Shown here in pieces: positions 7,111 to 15,925 of a stretch of DNA of 64,000 bases. The DNA is from Desulfoscipio geothermicus (GTDB lineage Bacteria > Bacillota > Desulfotomaculia > Desulfotomaculales > Desulfallaceae), in contig JAENZP010000001.1 of the NCBI GenBank assembly GCA_016841205.1, positions 372,001 to 436,000 of the forward strand. Reading direction: 5' to 3'. The position numbers and the translations under genes are program-made. Under the pieces are notes generated by a model that saw only the letters and a list, made by a program, of their open reading frames with translations, was not told the origin of the DNA and made no database searches. The stretch's first letter is position 1; each line of letters starts with the position of its first letter.

Positions 7111-9099
7111 TTAGATTTCAGCAACATCCGCCCCACCGGCGACCTGAGCGATGCGGAAGATCACAAACTCAGCCGGTTTTACCGGCGCCACACCGATTAG
7201 GACGATCAGCCGCCCATTATCAATATCATCCTGGGTCATCGTGGTACGGTCCACTTTCACAAAAAAGGCTTCTTCAGGTTTGGTTCCCATCAGGGCCCCA
7301 TCGCGCCAGACCCTGGTCAGGAATTCCGTAATGGTCCGTTTCACCCTGGCCCAAAGCTTTTCATTATTTGGTTCGAAAACCACCCACTGGGTTCCCTCGT
7401 CGATGGATTCCTCCAGGAAAAGGAACAGGCGTCGGACATTAATATATTTCCACAACGGGTCGCTGGACAGGGTTCTTGCTCCCCAGACCCTGATCCCACG
7501 CCCTGGAAAAGCGCGAATACAGTTAACTCCCCGAGGATTTAAAATGTCCTGTTCACCCTTAGTGATCTGAAACTCCAGATCCACTGCCCCACGGACAGTT
7601 TCATTGGCGGGCGCTTTATGGACACCCCTTTCGGTATCACTCCGGGCATAGATTCCCGCTATATGTCCACCCGGAGGACACAACCGTAGAAGTCCTACTC
7701 CCGAATCCACCACCTTCAGCCAGGGGTAGTAGAAGGCCCCATATTTGGTATCATAATTGTTGCGCGGGTTCAAGGAAGCAATGTTTGCCGAACCCTGGGC
7801 CGCATCAATGATCGCGAAGCGGTCCTTAAGGTTTTCACAATGAGTGATCAGTGCCCCCGCCAGCCCGTCAACCGCCAAGGCATTCGGTGAGTACACGAAA
7901 GAAATCTCATCAATCTCGGAAAAACCTGATAAGCCCTTGCGCTGGCCAGGTTCATTGGTATCCGACCGCTCGTAATCAGCCAAAACCAATTCCGGGGCCA
8001 GGTCAAGAATCCGGTAGGCGGAGGTGGTATCAGGAATTGTATCCCAGGCGCTGTCAATGCCGGCAACTTTGCCGGCGCCGTCGTAATTTGTAACTATACG
8101 AACCTGCCGTGCGCCAGTTCCTCCGGTTATTTCAATACTCATCCCGTTATAGGCATCATCAGTGTCCGCAGCAACGTCATCCAAAGTAATACTGTCTGAA
8201 GTTGCCGCGACAGCTGTACCCTGGCCAACCAACGCATCCAACCCGTCGGCTAGATAAGACAGCGTGTAAATCCGGTAAGCTGTAGTAATATCCGGCACAG
8301 TCGCCCAGTCTGGATCTACTGCCGCTACTTTGCTGGCACCGTCATAACCCGTAATCGTCCGGACCTGCCCGATACCGGTTCCCCCGTTAATCTCGATCCG
8401 CATCCCGTTATAAACGTTATCGGTTGCAGAAGCAAAATCGGCCAAAGTGATGGTGCCAGCGCCCGCATCTTGAGCCATGCCGCTATGCCCGGTTTCCGGC
8501 GTTTGTCCTGAATCACCGTTTCCCCTGGTCAGCCAGACCAGGCTTGATATCCCGTTAATTCTTTTTTCATAGTAATCAGAAGCATTTTCATCGAGGGAGA
8601 GGTTGTCAAAGACCTCTGCCAACGCCGGCCGCGGGCTGGAAACAGCATCCGTTTCAGGGTCATATAATTTATTGGGCGCCTTGCTCCAATAGAACAAAGC
8701 CATTCTGAATCCCCCAAAAGTACCCGGGGTGATCTTGACTACTACCCGATTGCCCCAGGCTCCTTCGCCAACAGCCTCAGCGGTAAGCGCATTCACCGCT
8801 TCCTTTTTCAGCTTAATGGAAGACGTTTGGGAGTTGGCTTTGACAATTCGCCCGATATAACACCGCTGCCCGCCATTCTCAAAAAACCCCTGCAGCGCGT
8901 AGGGGAGGTATTTGTCTGCGCCGCAATAGCTGCCAAATACCCGCTGAAAATCAAGCCAGCTGGCAACTAATTTAGGAGTGGTCGGGCCCCTTTCTGTTTC
9001 GCCCAGGAACCCGGCAGTACTTGTACTTACTCCCGCAATGGGCTTACCGCCGATTTCAACTTCTTCAACATATACCCCGGGCGATAAATATTCCGGCAT
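7111..9099 (-). CDS. eCIS sheath protein, long form with inserted tandem domain
   Basis: A 662-residue contractile sheath subunit. ATG 9099 (MPEYLSPGVYVEEVEIG) is chosen over a longer frame from 9129 because AGGAGG lies 7 nt upstream and the N-terminus then matches the paralogue at 9160. Core sheath features are STSTAGFLGETERGP near residue 27, the central DRFAIIDAAQGSA and GAFYYPWLKVVD region, and a C-terminal domain with ERGVHKAPANE, LNPRGVNCIR, VRRLFLFLEESI and WVVFEPN. Between residues about 210 and 367 it carries two related repeats of about 65 residues (NGMRIEINGGTGIGQVRTIT and NGMSIEITGGTGARQVRIVT, each ending in P..T.AYRI) that the short sheath lacks. These would project from the sheath surface. 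Two sheath paralogues in tandem are normal for eCIS. Confidence 0.93.
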   Translation of the reverse strand: MPEYLSPGVYVEEVEIGGKPIAGVSTSTAGFLGETERGPTTPKLVASWLDFQRVFGSYCGADKYLPYALQGFFENGGQRCYIGRIVKANSQTSSIKLKKEAVNALTAEAVGEGAWGNRVVVKITPGTFGGFRMALFYWSKAPNKLYDPETDAVSSPRPALAEVFDNLSLDENASDYYEKRINGISSLVWLTRGNGDSGQTPETGHSGMAQDAGAGTITLADFASATDNVYNGMRIEINGGTGIGQVRTITGYDGASKVAAVDPDWATVPDITTAYRIYTLSYLADGLDALVGQGTAVAATSDSITLDDVAADTDDAYNGMSIEITGGTGARQVRIVTNYDGAGKVAGIDSAWDTIPDTTSAYRILDLAPELVLADYERSDTNEPGQRKGLSGFSEIDEISFVYSPNALAVDGLAGALITHCENLKDRFAIIDAAQGSANIASLNPRNNYDTKYGAFYYPWLKVVDSGVGLLRLCPPGGHIAGIYARSDTERGVHKAPANETVRGAVDLEFQITKGEQDILNPRGVNCIRAFPGRGIRVWGARTLSSDPLWKYINVRRLFLFLEESIDEGTQWVVFEPNNEKLWARVKRTITEFLTRVWRDGALMGTKPEEAFFVKVDRTTMTQDDIDNGRLIVLIGVAPVKPAEFVIFRIAQVAGGADVAEI

Positions 9100-9159
9100 C
9101 TCCTTTCCTCCTTTGCTTCTATTGTGCACTCGTAAATGGCAAACGCAATATGTTTATAT

Positions 9160-10689
9160 TTACTCACTTACCTCTGAACCACCGGCATATTGCGCAATCC
9201 GGAAGATTACAAATTCCGCCGGTTTAACCGGCGCAACACCGATGAGAACAATCAACCGGCCGTTATCAATATCATCCTGGGTCATCGTAGTGCGATCAAC
9301 CTTTACGAAAAAAGCCTCTTCAGGCTTAGCGCCCATCAGCGCCCCGTCCCGCCAGACTCTGGTCAGGAATTCCGTAAGGGTGCGCTTGACTCTAGCCCAG
9401 AGCTTTTCATTATTAGGCTCAAACACAACCCACTGAGTACCCTCATCTATCGATTCCTCCAAATATATAAATAAACGGCGGACATTAATATATTTCCACA
9501 ACGGATCACTGGATAGGGTCCGGCCTCCCCAGATGCGTATGCCCCGCCCCGGGAAGAATCTGATGCAGTTAACTCCCCGCGGGTTTAAAATATCCTGCTC
9601 GCCCTTGGTAATCTGGAACTCAAGGTCTACCGCCCCGCGAACCACTTCATTAGCCGGCGCTTTATGAACTCCCCTCTCCGTGTCGGTCCGGGCATAAATA
9701 CCGGCCATGTGTCCACCTGGCGGAACCAGCCGCCTCATCCCGGCAACAGGGTCCACAACCTTAATCCACGGGTAATAGAAAGCAGCATATTTTGTATCAT
9801 TATTACTTCTTGGGTCAAGGCCGGAGATGCTAGCTGACCCCTGAGCAGAATCGATGATGGCAAAGCGGTCTTTTAAATTTTCACAATGGGTAATCAACGC
9901 CCCCACCAGGCCGGCTACGGGCTGGGGATTAGGTGAGTACACTATTGAGATATCGTCTACTTCGCCAAACCCGGATAACCCTTTACGCTTGCCAGGCTCG
10001 TTGGTATCCGTCCTGGTATAATCAGCTAGGACCAAAGCCCCCGTTCCTTCATTTCCCCCGGCCAGGTAGGTTACGGACAAAGCATCGGGTTTTTGTCCGG
10101 AATCCCCGGTTTGTTTGGCAACAGTAATCAGGTTTGAAATCCCGTTCACTTTTTTTATGTAGTAATCAGATGAGGCTTCATCAACGGAAAGGTTGTCAAA
10201 CAACTCCACCACGGCCGGGCGCGGTTGAGTTTTCTGGTCAGTTTCGGGATCATACAGGGAGACAGGGGCATCCTTCCAGTAAAATACACTGATTTTAAAC
10301 CCGCTAAAAGTGCCCGCTGCCGCTTTGACGGCAACCCTGGTCCCCCACATGCCTTCGCCCACCGCTTCAACGGTTAAGGCATTAGCTGTACCATTCTTCA
10401 GCTTTAAGGAAGCAGTCCCCGCTCCGGTTTTGACGATCCTGCCGATAAAACAGCGCTGGCCACCGTTGTCAAAAAAACCCTGAACAGCATAAGGCAGGTA
10501 CTTTTCGGCGCCAAAGTAGGAGCCAAATACCCGCTGGTAATCCAGCCAGCTGGTAACCAGGCGGGGGATAGTCGGCCCTCTCTCCGCCTCTCCCAAAAAC
10601 CCGGCCGTACTGGTCGACACGCCAGTAATTGGTTTAGCGCCAAACTCAATTTCCTCTACGTAAACACCAGGTGACAAGTATTCTGGCAA
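9160..10689 (-). CDS. eCIS sheath protein, short form
   Basis: A 509-residue sheath subunit starting at TTG 10689 (AGGAGGAGA upstream; MPEYLSPGVYVEEIEFG). It is nearly collinear with the long sheath, with very high identity over the first 200 and the last 280 residues, and lacks the approximately 160-residue tandem insertion. The C-terminal handshake domain (AVDLEFQITKGEQDILNPRG, RGIRIWGGRTLSSDPLWKYI) is intact. Sheath proteins polymerise around the tube and contract on firing. Strong similarity between the two copies, also at DNA level near the 3' ends, points to gene duplication followed by acquisition or loss of the insert. Which copy dominates the particle cannot be told from sequence. 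Confidence 0.93.
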   Translation of the reverse strand: MPEYLSPGVYVEEIEFGAKPITGVSTSTAGFLGEAERGPTIPRLVTSWLDYQRVFGSYFGAEKYLPYAVQGFFDNGGQRCFIGRIVKTGAGTASLKLKNGTANALTVEAVGEGMWGTRVAVKAAAGTFSGFKISVFYWKDAPVSLYDPETDQKTQPRPAVVELFDNLSVDEASSDYYIKKVNGISNLITVAKQTGDSGQKPDALSVTYLAGGNEGTGALVLADYTRTDTNEPGKRKGLSGFGEVDDISIVYSPNPQPVAGLVGALITHCENLKDRFAIIDSAQGSASISGLDPRSNNDTKYAAFYYPWIKVVDPVAGMRRLVPPGGHMAGIYARTDTERGVHKAPANEVVRGAVDLEFQITKGEQDILNPRGVNCIRFFPGRGIRIWGGRTLSSDPLWKYINVRRLFIYLEESIDEGTQWVVFEPNNEKLWARVKRTLTEFLTRVWRDGALMGAKPEEAFFVKVDRTTMTQDDIDNGRLIVLIGVAPVKPAEFVIFRIAQYAGGSEVSE

Positions 10690-10740
10690 TTTTATCTCCT
10701 CCTTTGCTTCTTATAGTTAATTACACACTTTTTATTCCTG

Positions 10741-11580
10741 TCAGGCCGGTGAAAGCTTGATCATACCCAAAACAGTCAGGGTGCCTTCACATACTTCAAC
10801 CTCTTGCTTAAGTATTTGATAATTCGGATGGTTAAAGGTTAATTCCGTCAAAAACCGATCACTTTTTATTGACCCAAAATAAATTACATATTCTCCTTTT
10901 TCGCTAGACTTGGTATTTATACTGTCATTTACCACCACGCGGTAAAGCGGGGTATTCGGCAAATGCTTATATTTTAAAGGTTTGGTCAAGCTGAAAGGGT
11001 TGGAGTGGTTTGCAGGCAGGGGGGAGGCAATCTGGCAAAATTCAACACGAGACCGGCTTGCATCCTTAATCACCAAATAATCCCCAACTTGTAAGGAGCC
11101 TTTGATGTTAATCAGCCTGATCAGCGTGTCTCCAGCCTCAGGGACAGGTGATCCGATCCTGGCCGTCACTTCCAGCTCGGACTGATATATATTTGCTGCT
11201 ATATTTACATCGCATATCCCTGTTCCCGCTTGGTTATACACCATTCCCCTGATCAAGGTAGCGCTATCAGAGAACGGGTAGCTGGGATTAGGACTTAAAC
11301 TTATTTTCGCAACCGGATTCAGAGGTTCAATAGCGCCGGTGTTAATTTCCTTTTCTTGATCAAAATAATATTCAGCCTGGATCATCACCCTGTAAACACC
11401 TGCCGGAAGATCGGAAAACACATAATAACCACTGGTCGTTTTTACTGCTTCAAAGCCGTGTCCTTGAAGAAAAACGCGCACTTTACCAACTGGTTGTCCT
11501 GCAGCTGTATAAACATCTTGTAACCAAAGAGCCAGCGATAACCGGCTTTGGGTCCGTTCCATCATATGACCATCAATCAT
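10741..11580 (-). CDS. eCIS-associated protein with carboxypeptidase-regulatory-like (Ig-fold) domains
   Basis: A 279-residue protein without signal peptide. Residues about 13-95 form a carboxypeptidase-regulatory-like beta sandwich (DVYTAAGQPVGKVRVFLQG, TTSGYYVFSDLPAGVYRVMIQ); residues about 105-270 contain a second, longer module (RGMVYNQAGTGICDVNIAA, LQVGDYLVIKD, GEYVIYFGSI). The start ATG 11580 overlaps the stop of the DUF4255 gene by 4 nt. Proteins of this shape are encoded beside Pvc16/DUF4255 genes in several bacterial eCIS loci and are probably structural, perhaps a cap, collar or surface decoration. That role is inference; only fold and context are supported. Confidence 0.7.
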   Translation of the reverse strand: MIDGHMMERTQSRLSLALWLQDVYTAAGQPVGKVRVFLQGHGFEAVKTTSGYYVFSDLPAGVYRVMIQAEYYFDQEKEINTGAIEPLNPVAKISLSPNPSYPFSDSATLIRGMVYNQAGTGICDVNIAANIYQSELEVTARIGSPVPEAGDTLIRLINIKGSLQVGDYLVIKDASRSRVEFCQIASPLPANHSNPFSLTKPLKYKHLPNTPLYRVVVNDSINTKSSEKGEYVIYFGSIKSDRFLTELTFNHPNYQILKQEVEVCEGTLTVLGMIKLSPA

Positions 11581-12167
11581 TTAGCTGACTTCCCCATCTC
11601 TGTTGTGTAATACTCCGTTTTCCGGGTGATCACCCGCTTGGTTTCAGTGACCCGCGTTGATTCAATAGCCACCGGTGTGACCAAGTACCCAACTGAAGGG
11701 TGGTAATGACTGTTGGGAAAAGAAGTCCAGATTTTGTTCAAGTCATCCAGCGATAAATCTTCCAGGGTGATCCGAAGCTCATCGCTGCTCCCGGCCAGTT
11801 TTCCCTGAAGGGCCGATCCACTGAGGATAGCATTGTCATATAGTACACTCATAGCCCTGCCGAGGAGCCGGTGTTCTTCAAGGGTCCGCTCCGTCAGATC
11901 GGGAATCTGAGCCGAGGCATACGTGGTCAGCATATAGTGCAGGTCTATGGTCAGGGGCGGGTACTGCAAGTGGTCCGGGTATTCCGGTACAACTTCCCGA
12001 TTCCTCAAGTAGGAGTTTTCCGTAACACTATATAGGAAAACGGTCAGTCGAATATTCTGCCCTTCCACATCAGCCGGGGATAATAGTACGATCGAATCCT
12101 GGTTGACCAAATCACTCATATTGTCTCTTAACAGTCTGATCAAGGTTTCCCCTACATCGGCAATCAT
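11577..12167 (-). CDS. DUF4255 / Pvc16-family tube-terminator-like protein
   Basis: A DUF4255-family protein of 196 residues when started at ATG 12167 (MIADVGETLIRLLRDNM, GGTGA 7 nt upstream). An ATG at 12182 would add five residues and has a more distant GGAGGG. Family features: the N-terminal helix, IVLLSPADVEGQNIRLTVFLY near the start, LTIDLHYMLTTYA, and LLGRAMSVLYDN. In PVC/Afp particles Afp16/Pvc16 caps the distal end of tube and sheath and determines length. It follows the AAA+ ATPase, as in most eCIS operons, and is translationally coupled to the next gene by an ATGA overlap. Confidence 0.88.
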   Translation of the reverse strand: MIADVGETLIRLLRDNMSDLVNQDSIVLLSPADVEGQNIRLTVFLYSVTENSYLRNREVVPEYPDHLQYPPLTIDLHYMLTTYASAQIPDLTERTLEEHRLLGRAMSVLYDNAILSGSALQGKLAGSSDELRITLEDLSLDDLNKIWTSFPNSHYHPSVGYLVTPVAIESTRVTETKRVITRKTEYYTTEMGKSAK

Positions 12168-12231
12168 GGTATATTCACCCATATTTATATACGAACCCTC
12201 CCTAGAATTTGGAGTGTAAAAAAAAAAATTA

Positions 12232-14559
12232 TCAGCCAAGATAGTCAAAATACTGGCCAAAGTCTTCTTTCATACAAATTTTTCCCATCTTCTGAAGTTC
12301 CCTTTGCGTGGCCCGGATCAGATGCCTCATCCCTATTTCAGGCGAACCTTCAGCAGCCATAAAGGCAGCTGTTAAAACTATGTTTTTTATATTACCGCCA
12401 GTAATATTGTACTTTCGGGCAAGGAACCCGAAATCAATATCATCGCTTCTTGGAGCTTCCGGAGGAAACATGGCCTGCCAAATTCTTTCCCGGTATTCTG
12501 CATCCGGGAATGGAAACTCGATAATAAACTGCAGTCTTCTGATAAAGGCCTCATCCATATTATTACGCAAGTTTGAGGCCAATATAGTAATCCCGTCATA
12601 CTCCTCCATTTTTTGCAAAAGGAAAGCTATTTCAATATTGGCATACCGGTCGTGTGCATCCTTCACCTCAGATCGTTTACCGAAAAGAGCGTCGGCTTCA
12701 TCAAAGAATAAAATTGCATTACTGGAATAAGCTTCCCTGAATATATTTTCTAAATTTTTCTCAGTTTCACCCACATACTTGCTAACGACCTGGGATAAGT
12801 CTATTTTGTACAGATCAAGTCCCAGTTCATTAGCCAGCACCTCAGCGGCCATTGTTTTACCGGTGCCCGGCGGCCCGCAGAATAATACGTTAATTCCTTT
12901 GCCCAGGGACAGTTTACGGTCAAAACCCCAATCACCGTAAACAATATGACGGTATTTTACCTGGCGACAGATTTCATTCAGCTGCTCAAGCTGACCAGAG
13001 GGCAAAATAATATCCTGCCAAATATACCTTGGGCTAAGCTTTTGAGCCATTTTACCCAGCTTTTGATTGGATTGGCTGCGGCAAGCGGTATAAAGATCCG
13101 CATCGTGAATTACACCACCGGTATTGCCTGATCGCCAGCGGGCTAAATTTTGAGCCATTGCCAAGGCATCCTTAATCTGACCGGGAGTAAAGCGAAACTT
13201 ACCGGCCAATTCCCCATAATCAATACCTGACGCTAAATGAATATTTTCACTTAGTTTCCGCCATAAACCCTGTCTGGTTTTCTCATCCGGCACCGGGAGT
13301 TCCAGCTCAATATAGTCAATGTCAGCTAATCCGCCCTGGATCTGCCAGGGCTTGCTGCCCAACAAAAAGGTCAGCCTGGTAAATCTCTGGCAGCTATCCA
13401 AAATAAACCTGATTTTAGACAGGTTTTGGTCAATATCTTCAACCAGATCATCTAAGTTGGTCAGACATAACGCCGCCTGCTGTAGCAGTGCTTCCCGGCC
13501 CAGCAGCGAAATGAGGTCCTCGAAACCACCGGCGTCATCGGGCATTTTCCCTAGATCTGCAATAATCATGGGGAGGCCGACCTCAAAACATACGAATTCA
13601 GCCAAAGCTAATTTTCCTACCCCATACAAACCGTAAAAGTGAAAAATCATACCGCGGCCATTGGCCACTTTGTTGAGATTTTGTTTAACCAGGTTCTTCA
13701 ATCTAACGGTGATATCCTCTACCAACGTAATCTGGTCAGCCCGGTTCCCAGGCATGTAAAGCCGGGCAATCCGGTTCAGCCTTTCTTCAAAATCCAAAGT
13801 CTCCAGCAAAAACCCGACAATCCGGTCATCCAGCTTTAGGTAACGAGAGATCATAGGTATGTGCCCGGTCGGGTATTCTTCATCAATATGGAGCAGGCCA
13901 AATTTCAGCATCGGCGCCTGTCGGCCAAAAGCCCAACGAGCTTGCACTTTTTCGTATTCAGTTTGGCACAGTAGGTCCATCACTAGACCGATACTTGGAT
14001 TCTTGCGCGTTATATCATCCTGAAGGTAGGCATATAGCTTTTCATACTTACGGTTTAGTTCCGGAGCCATACAGATCAAAAGGCACCGCTCTTCAAACAA
14101 GGAAAGGTTAAAGACAACGGATAATTGGTGCAAAGACAGGTAAACACCCTGGTCAATGCTGGCTGCGCGGCGCTGTTCTATATGCTTTTCCAGCCCATTT
14201 AATGCTTCTGTTAAATCATCGATTCTTTGCTCACTTGAGACAGTATAGGTATTTTCATTCTGAAGACCATCATTAAGCAGCACTTCTATTTCCTGTTCCG
14301 TGATGACCAAGCCCTTGAACTGTTCCAACGGGTTGGCAGGTTGCCCGTGCTGTTTTTTTAACAATTGTAATTGTATAGTTAAATCAAGCCATTTTAATTC
14401 ATCAAACAGGTACTCCGAACTTTTATGATAAACTTTGCTAGCGGCAAAAACCAATGTATCACCAACTTGCTGTTTTAATACTAAACCAGTGATATAATCC
14501 CCAGATTTTTTTCCTATTATATCATTAAAATATAAATTATGGCATTCTATATTATTCAA
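12232..14559 (-). CDS. eCIS AAA+ ATPase (Afp15/Pvc15-like), two AAA modules
   Basis: A 775-residue ATPase. The C-terminal AAA+ module is complete: Walker A GPPGTGKT near residue 555, Walker B AILFFDEADALFG near 617, and a sensor/arginine-finger region ASNLRNNMDEAFIRRLQF. The first module (near residue 305) has a degenerate P-loop, YGVGKLALAE. The N-terminal region (SSEYLFDELKWLDLTIQLQ) is typical of the family. These ATPases are needed for assembly or loading of eCIS particles. Its start is doubtful: TTG 14559 has no good SD, while ATG 14584-14586, in the same frame with GGAG 7 nt upstream, meets an amber codon at its fourth codon (14575-14577). This appears to be the first gene of the operon. 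Confidence 0.88.
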   Translation of the reverse strand: MNNIECHNLYFNDIIGKKSGDYITGLVLKQQVGDTLVFAASKVYHKSSEYLFDELKWLDLTIQLQLLKKQHGQPANPLEQFKGLVITEQEIEVLLNDGLQNENTYTVSSEQRIDDLTEALNGLEKHIEQRRAASIDQGVYLSLHQLSVVFNLSLFEERCLLICMAPELNRKYEKLYAYLQDDITRKNPSIGLVMDLLCQTEYEKVQARWAFGRQAPMLKFGLLHIDEEYPTGHIPMISRYLKLDDRIVGFLLETLDFEERLNRIARLYMPGNRADQITLVEDITVRLKNLVKQNLNKVANGRGMIFHFYGLYGVGKLALAEFVCFEVGLPMIIADLGKMPDDAGGFEDLISLLGREALLQQAALCLTNLDDLVEDIDQNLSKIRFILDSCQRFTRLTFLLGSKPWQIQGGLADIDYIELELPVPDEKTRQGLWRKLSENIHLASGIDYGELAGKFRFTPGQIKDALAMAQNLARWRSGNTGGVIHDADLYTACRSQSNQKLGKMAQKLSPRYIWQDIILPSGQLEQLNEICRQVKYRHIVYGDWGFDRKLSLGKGINVLFCGPPGTGKTMAAEVLANELGLDLYKIDLSQVVSKYVGETEKNLENIFREAYSSNAILFFDEADALFGKRSEVKDAHDRYANIEIAFLLQKMEEYDGITILASNLRNNMDEAFIRRLQFIIEFPFPDAEYRERIWQAMFPPEAPRSDDIDFGFLARKYNITGGNIKNIVLTAAFMAAEGSPEIGMRHLIRATQRELQKMGKICMKEDFGQYFDYLG

Positions 14560-14631
14560 AATAAAAAATATGGACTAAGGTCCCATTCAGGCACTCCTTT
14601 TTTACCGACATCTTAAGGATATACCGGGACA

Positions 14632-14669
14632 GAAAAAGTGCCGGGTGTATACTTTGCTACACCCGGCAC
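14632..14669 (-). terminator. Intrinsic terminator of the threonine operon
   Basis: A perfect 12-bp stem (GTGCCGGGTGTA with TACACCCGGCAC, arms 14638-14649 and 14658-14669) followed on the minus strand by TTTTTCTG. It lies just after the apgM stop at 14677 and shields the eCIS operon from read-through. Confidence 0.92.
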
Positions 14670-14676
14670 AATAACT

Positions 14677-15882
14677 TTAGCGAAGAAACCTGCTCATTAA
14701 CGAAGGACCATCCGGTACCATTATTCCGGTAGCGGCGGCAGAAGCCTCACAGTAGGTTTGACCTGTTGCCTTTGCAGCGCTGCTGCTGCCCGCCAGCACA
14801 TAAGGTACCGGTTCGGCGGTATGGGTGCGAATGTTTAGTGGGGTTGGATGGTCAGGCAGCAACATTATCCGGTAGTCGGGAAAATCCGCTAAGCCGTCGA
14901 GCAGCAAAGCTAGCACTTGCCGGTCTATCTCTTCAATAGCCCGCACTTTGAGTTCGGTATTCCCCTGATGCCCGGCCTCATCCGGAGCCTCAATGTGCAG
15001 GTAGGCAAAATCCGCCCCGTCATGCAGTGCGGTTAGGGCTGCCTCAGCTTTACCCCTAAAATTAGTATGGATATTGCCCGTGGCCCCGGGCACTTTATAT
15101 ACCTGCATACCGGCGCAAATACCAATACCCATGATCAGGTCAACAGCGGAAATAACAGCCCCATCCAGATGATATAAATCCTTAAAAAGCGGCAGCCGCG
15201 GTCTTTTACCTTGGCCCCATAGCCACACCGAATTAGCCGGTGGCAGCCCCCGCTCCACCCGGAACCGGTTCACCGGGTGATCTTTAAGCAGTTCATAACT
15301 TTGTTGCATTATCTCCAGCAGTGTATCCGCGCCTGCACCATTGGGCAGATAATCTTTCACCACCCGGCTGGAAATGTCATGGGGCGGTGTGACAATGGTT
15401 TCTTCGAGGCCCTGCTGCCAAACCATCAGATGGCGATAGCTAACACCGGGATAAAAGTGCTTATTCCCAGTGCCGAGTTCCGATTGCACGGTTTCGATAA
15501 TTTCCCGGGCTTCCTCACTGGTTACCTCACCGGCACTATAATCGACCATCTGCTTATCAGAGTAATCAGGCTCGTCCGACAGTGTCACTAGATTACAACG
15601 AAATGCAATATCCTCATTGCCCAGCTCTACGCCCATACTCACTGCTTCCAGCGGTGAGCGGCCGGTGTAATACTTTTCAGGCGCATAACCCATTACCGAC
15701 ATGTTGGCCAAATCACTGCCCGGGGCAAACCCGTCCGGGACAGTTTTCACCATCCCGATTTCCCCACGTGAGGCCAAACCATCCATATTAGGGGTTTTAG
15801 CATACTGCAATGGTGTTTGGTTAGCCAACTCGGAGCGAGGATAATCAGCCATCCCATCGCCTAAAACAACTATATATTTCAT
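14677..15882 (-). CDS. apgM: Cofactor-independent phosphoglycerate mutase-like protein (ApgM family)
   Basis: A 401-residue alkaline-phosphatase-superfamily enzyme of the archaeal-type iPGAM family. The start is ATG 15882 (MKYIVVLGDGMADYP), fixed by GGAGGTG 4 nt upstream; the longer frame from 16005 runs into lysC. Metal and nucleophile features are visible: LGDGMAD, GSDLANMSVMGY with the catalytic Ser, AYLHIEAPDEAGHQGN, LPDHPTP and THTAEPVPY. It is the last gene of a threonine operon with hom, thrB and lysC. Members of this family in such a context have been reported to act as homoserine kinases (from memory of functional genomics work), yet a GHMP-type ThrB is also present here, so the true substrate is open: phosphoglycerate, homoserine or something else. 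Confidence 0.85.
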   Translation of the reverse strand: MKYIVVLGDGMADYPRSELANQTPLQYAKTPNMDGLASRGEIGMVKTVPDGFAPGSDLANMSVMGYAPEKYYTGRSPLEAVSMGVELGNEDIAFRCNLVTLSDEPDYSDKQMVDYSAGEVTSEEAREIIETVQSELGTGNKHFYPGVSYRHLMVWQQGLEETIVTPPHDISSRVVKDYLPNGAGADTLLEIMQQSYELLKDHPVNRFRVERGLPPANSVWLWGQGKRPRLPLFKDLYHLDGAVISAVDLIMGIGICAGMQVYKVPGATGNIHTNFRGKAEAALTALHDGADFAYLHIEAPDEAGHQGNTELKVRAIEEIDRQVLALLLDGLADFPDYRIMLLPDHPTPLNIRTHTAEPVPYVLAGSSSAAKATGQTYCEASAAATGIMVPDGPSLMSRFLR

Positions 15883-15925
15883 AATACACCTCCAATATAA
15901 CGCAGATAGCAAAAACCAATTAATG

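Noticed and set aside
1-14559. Interpretation of the tail genes as part of a prophage
   Set aside because: The visible part has an eCIS-specific AAA+ ATPase, DUF4255, DUF4157 and duplicate sheath and tube genes, with no head, packaging, replication or integration genes.
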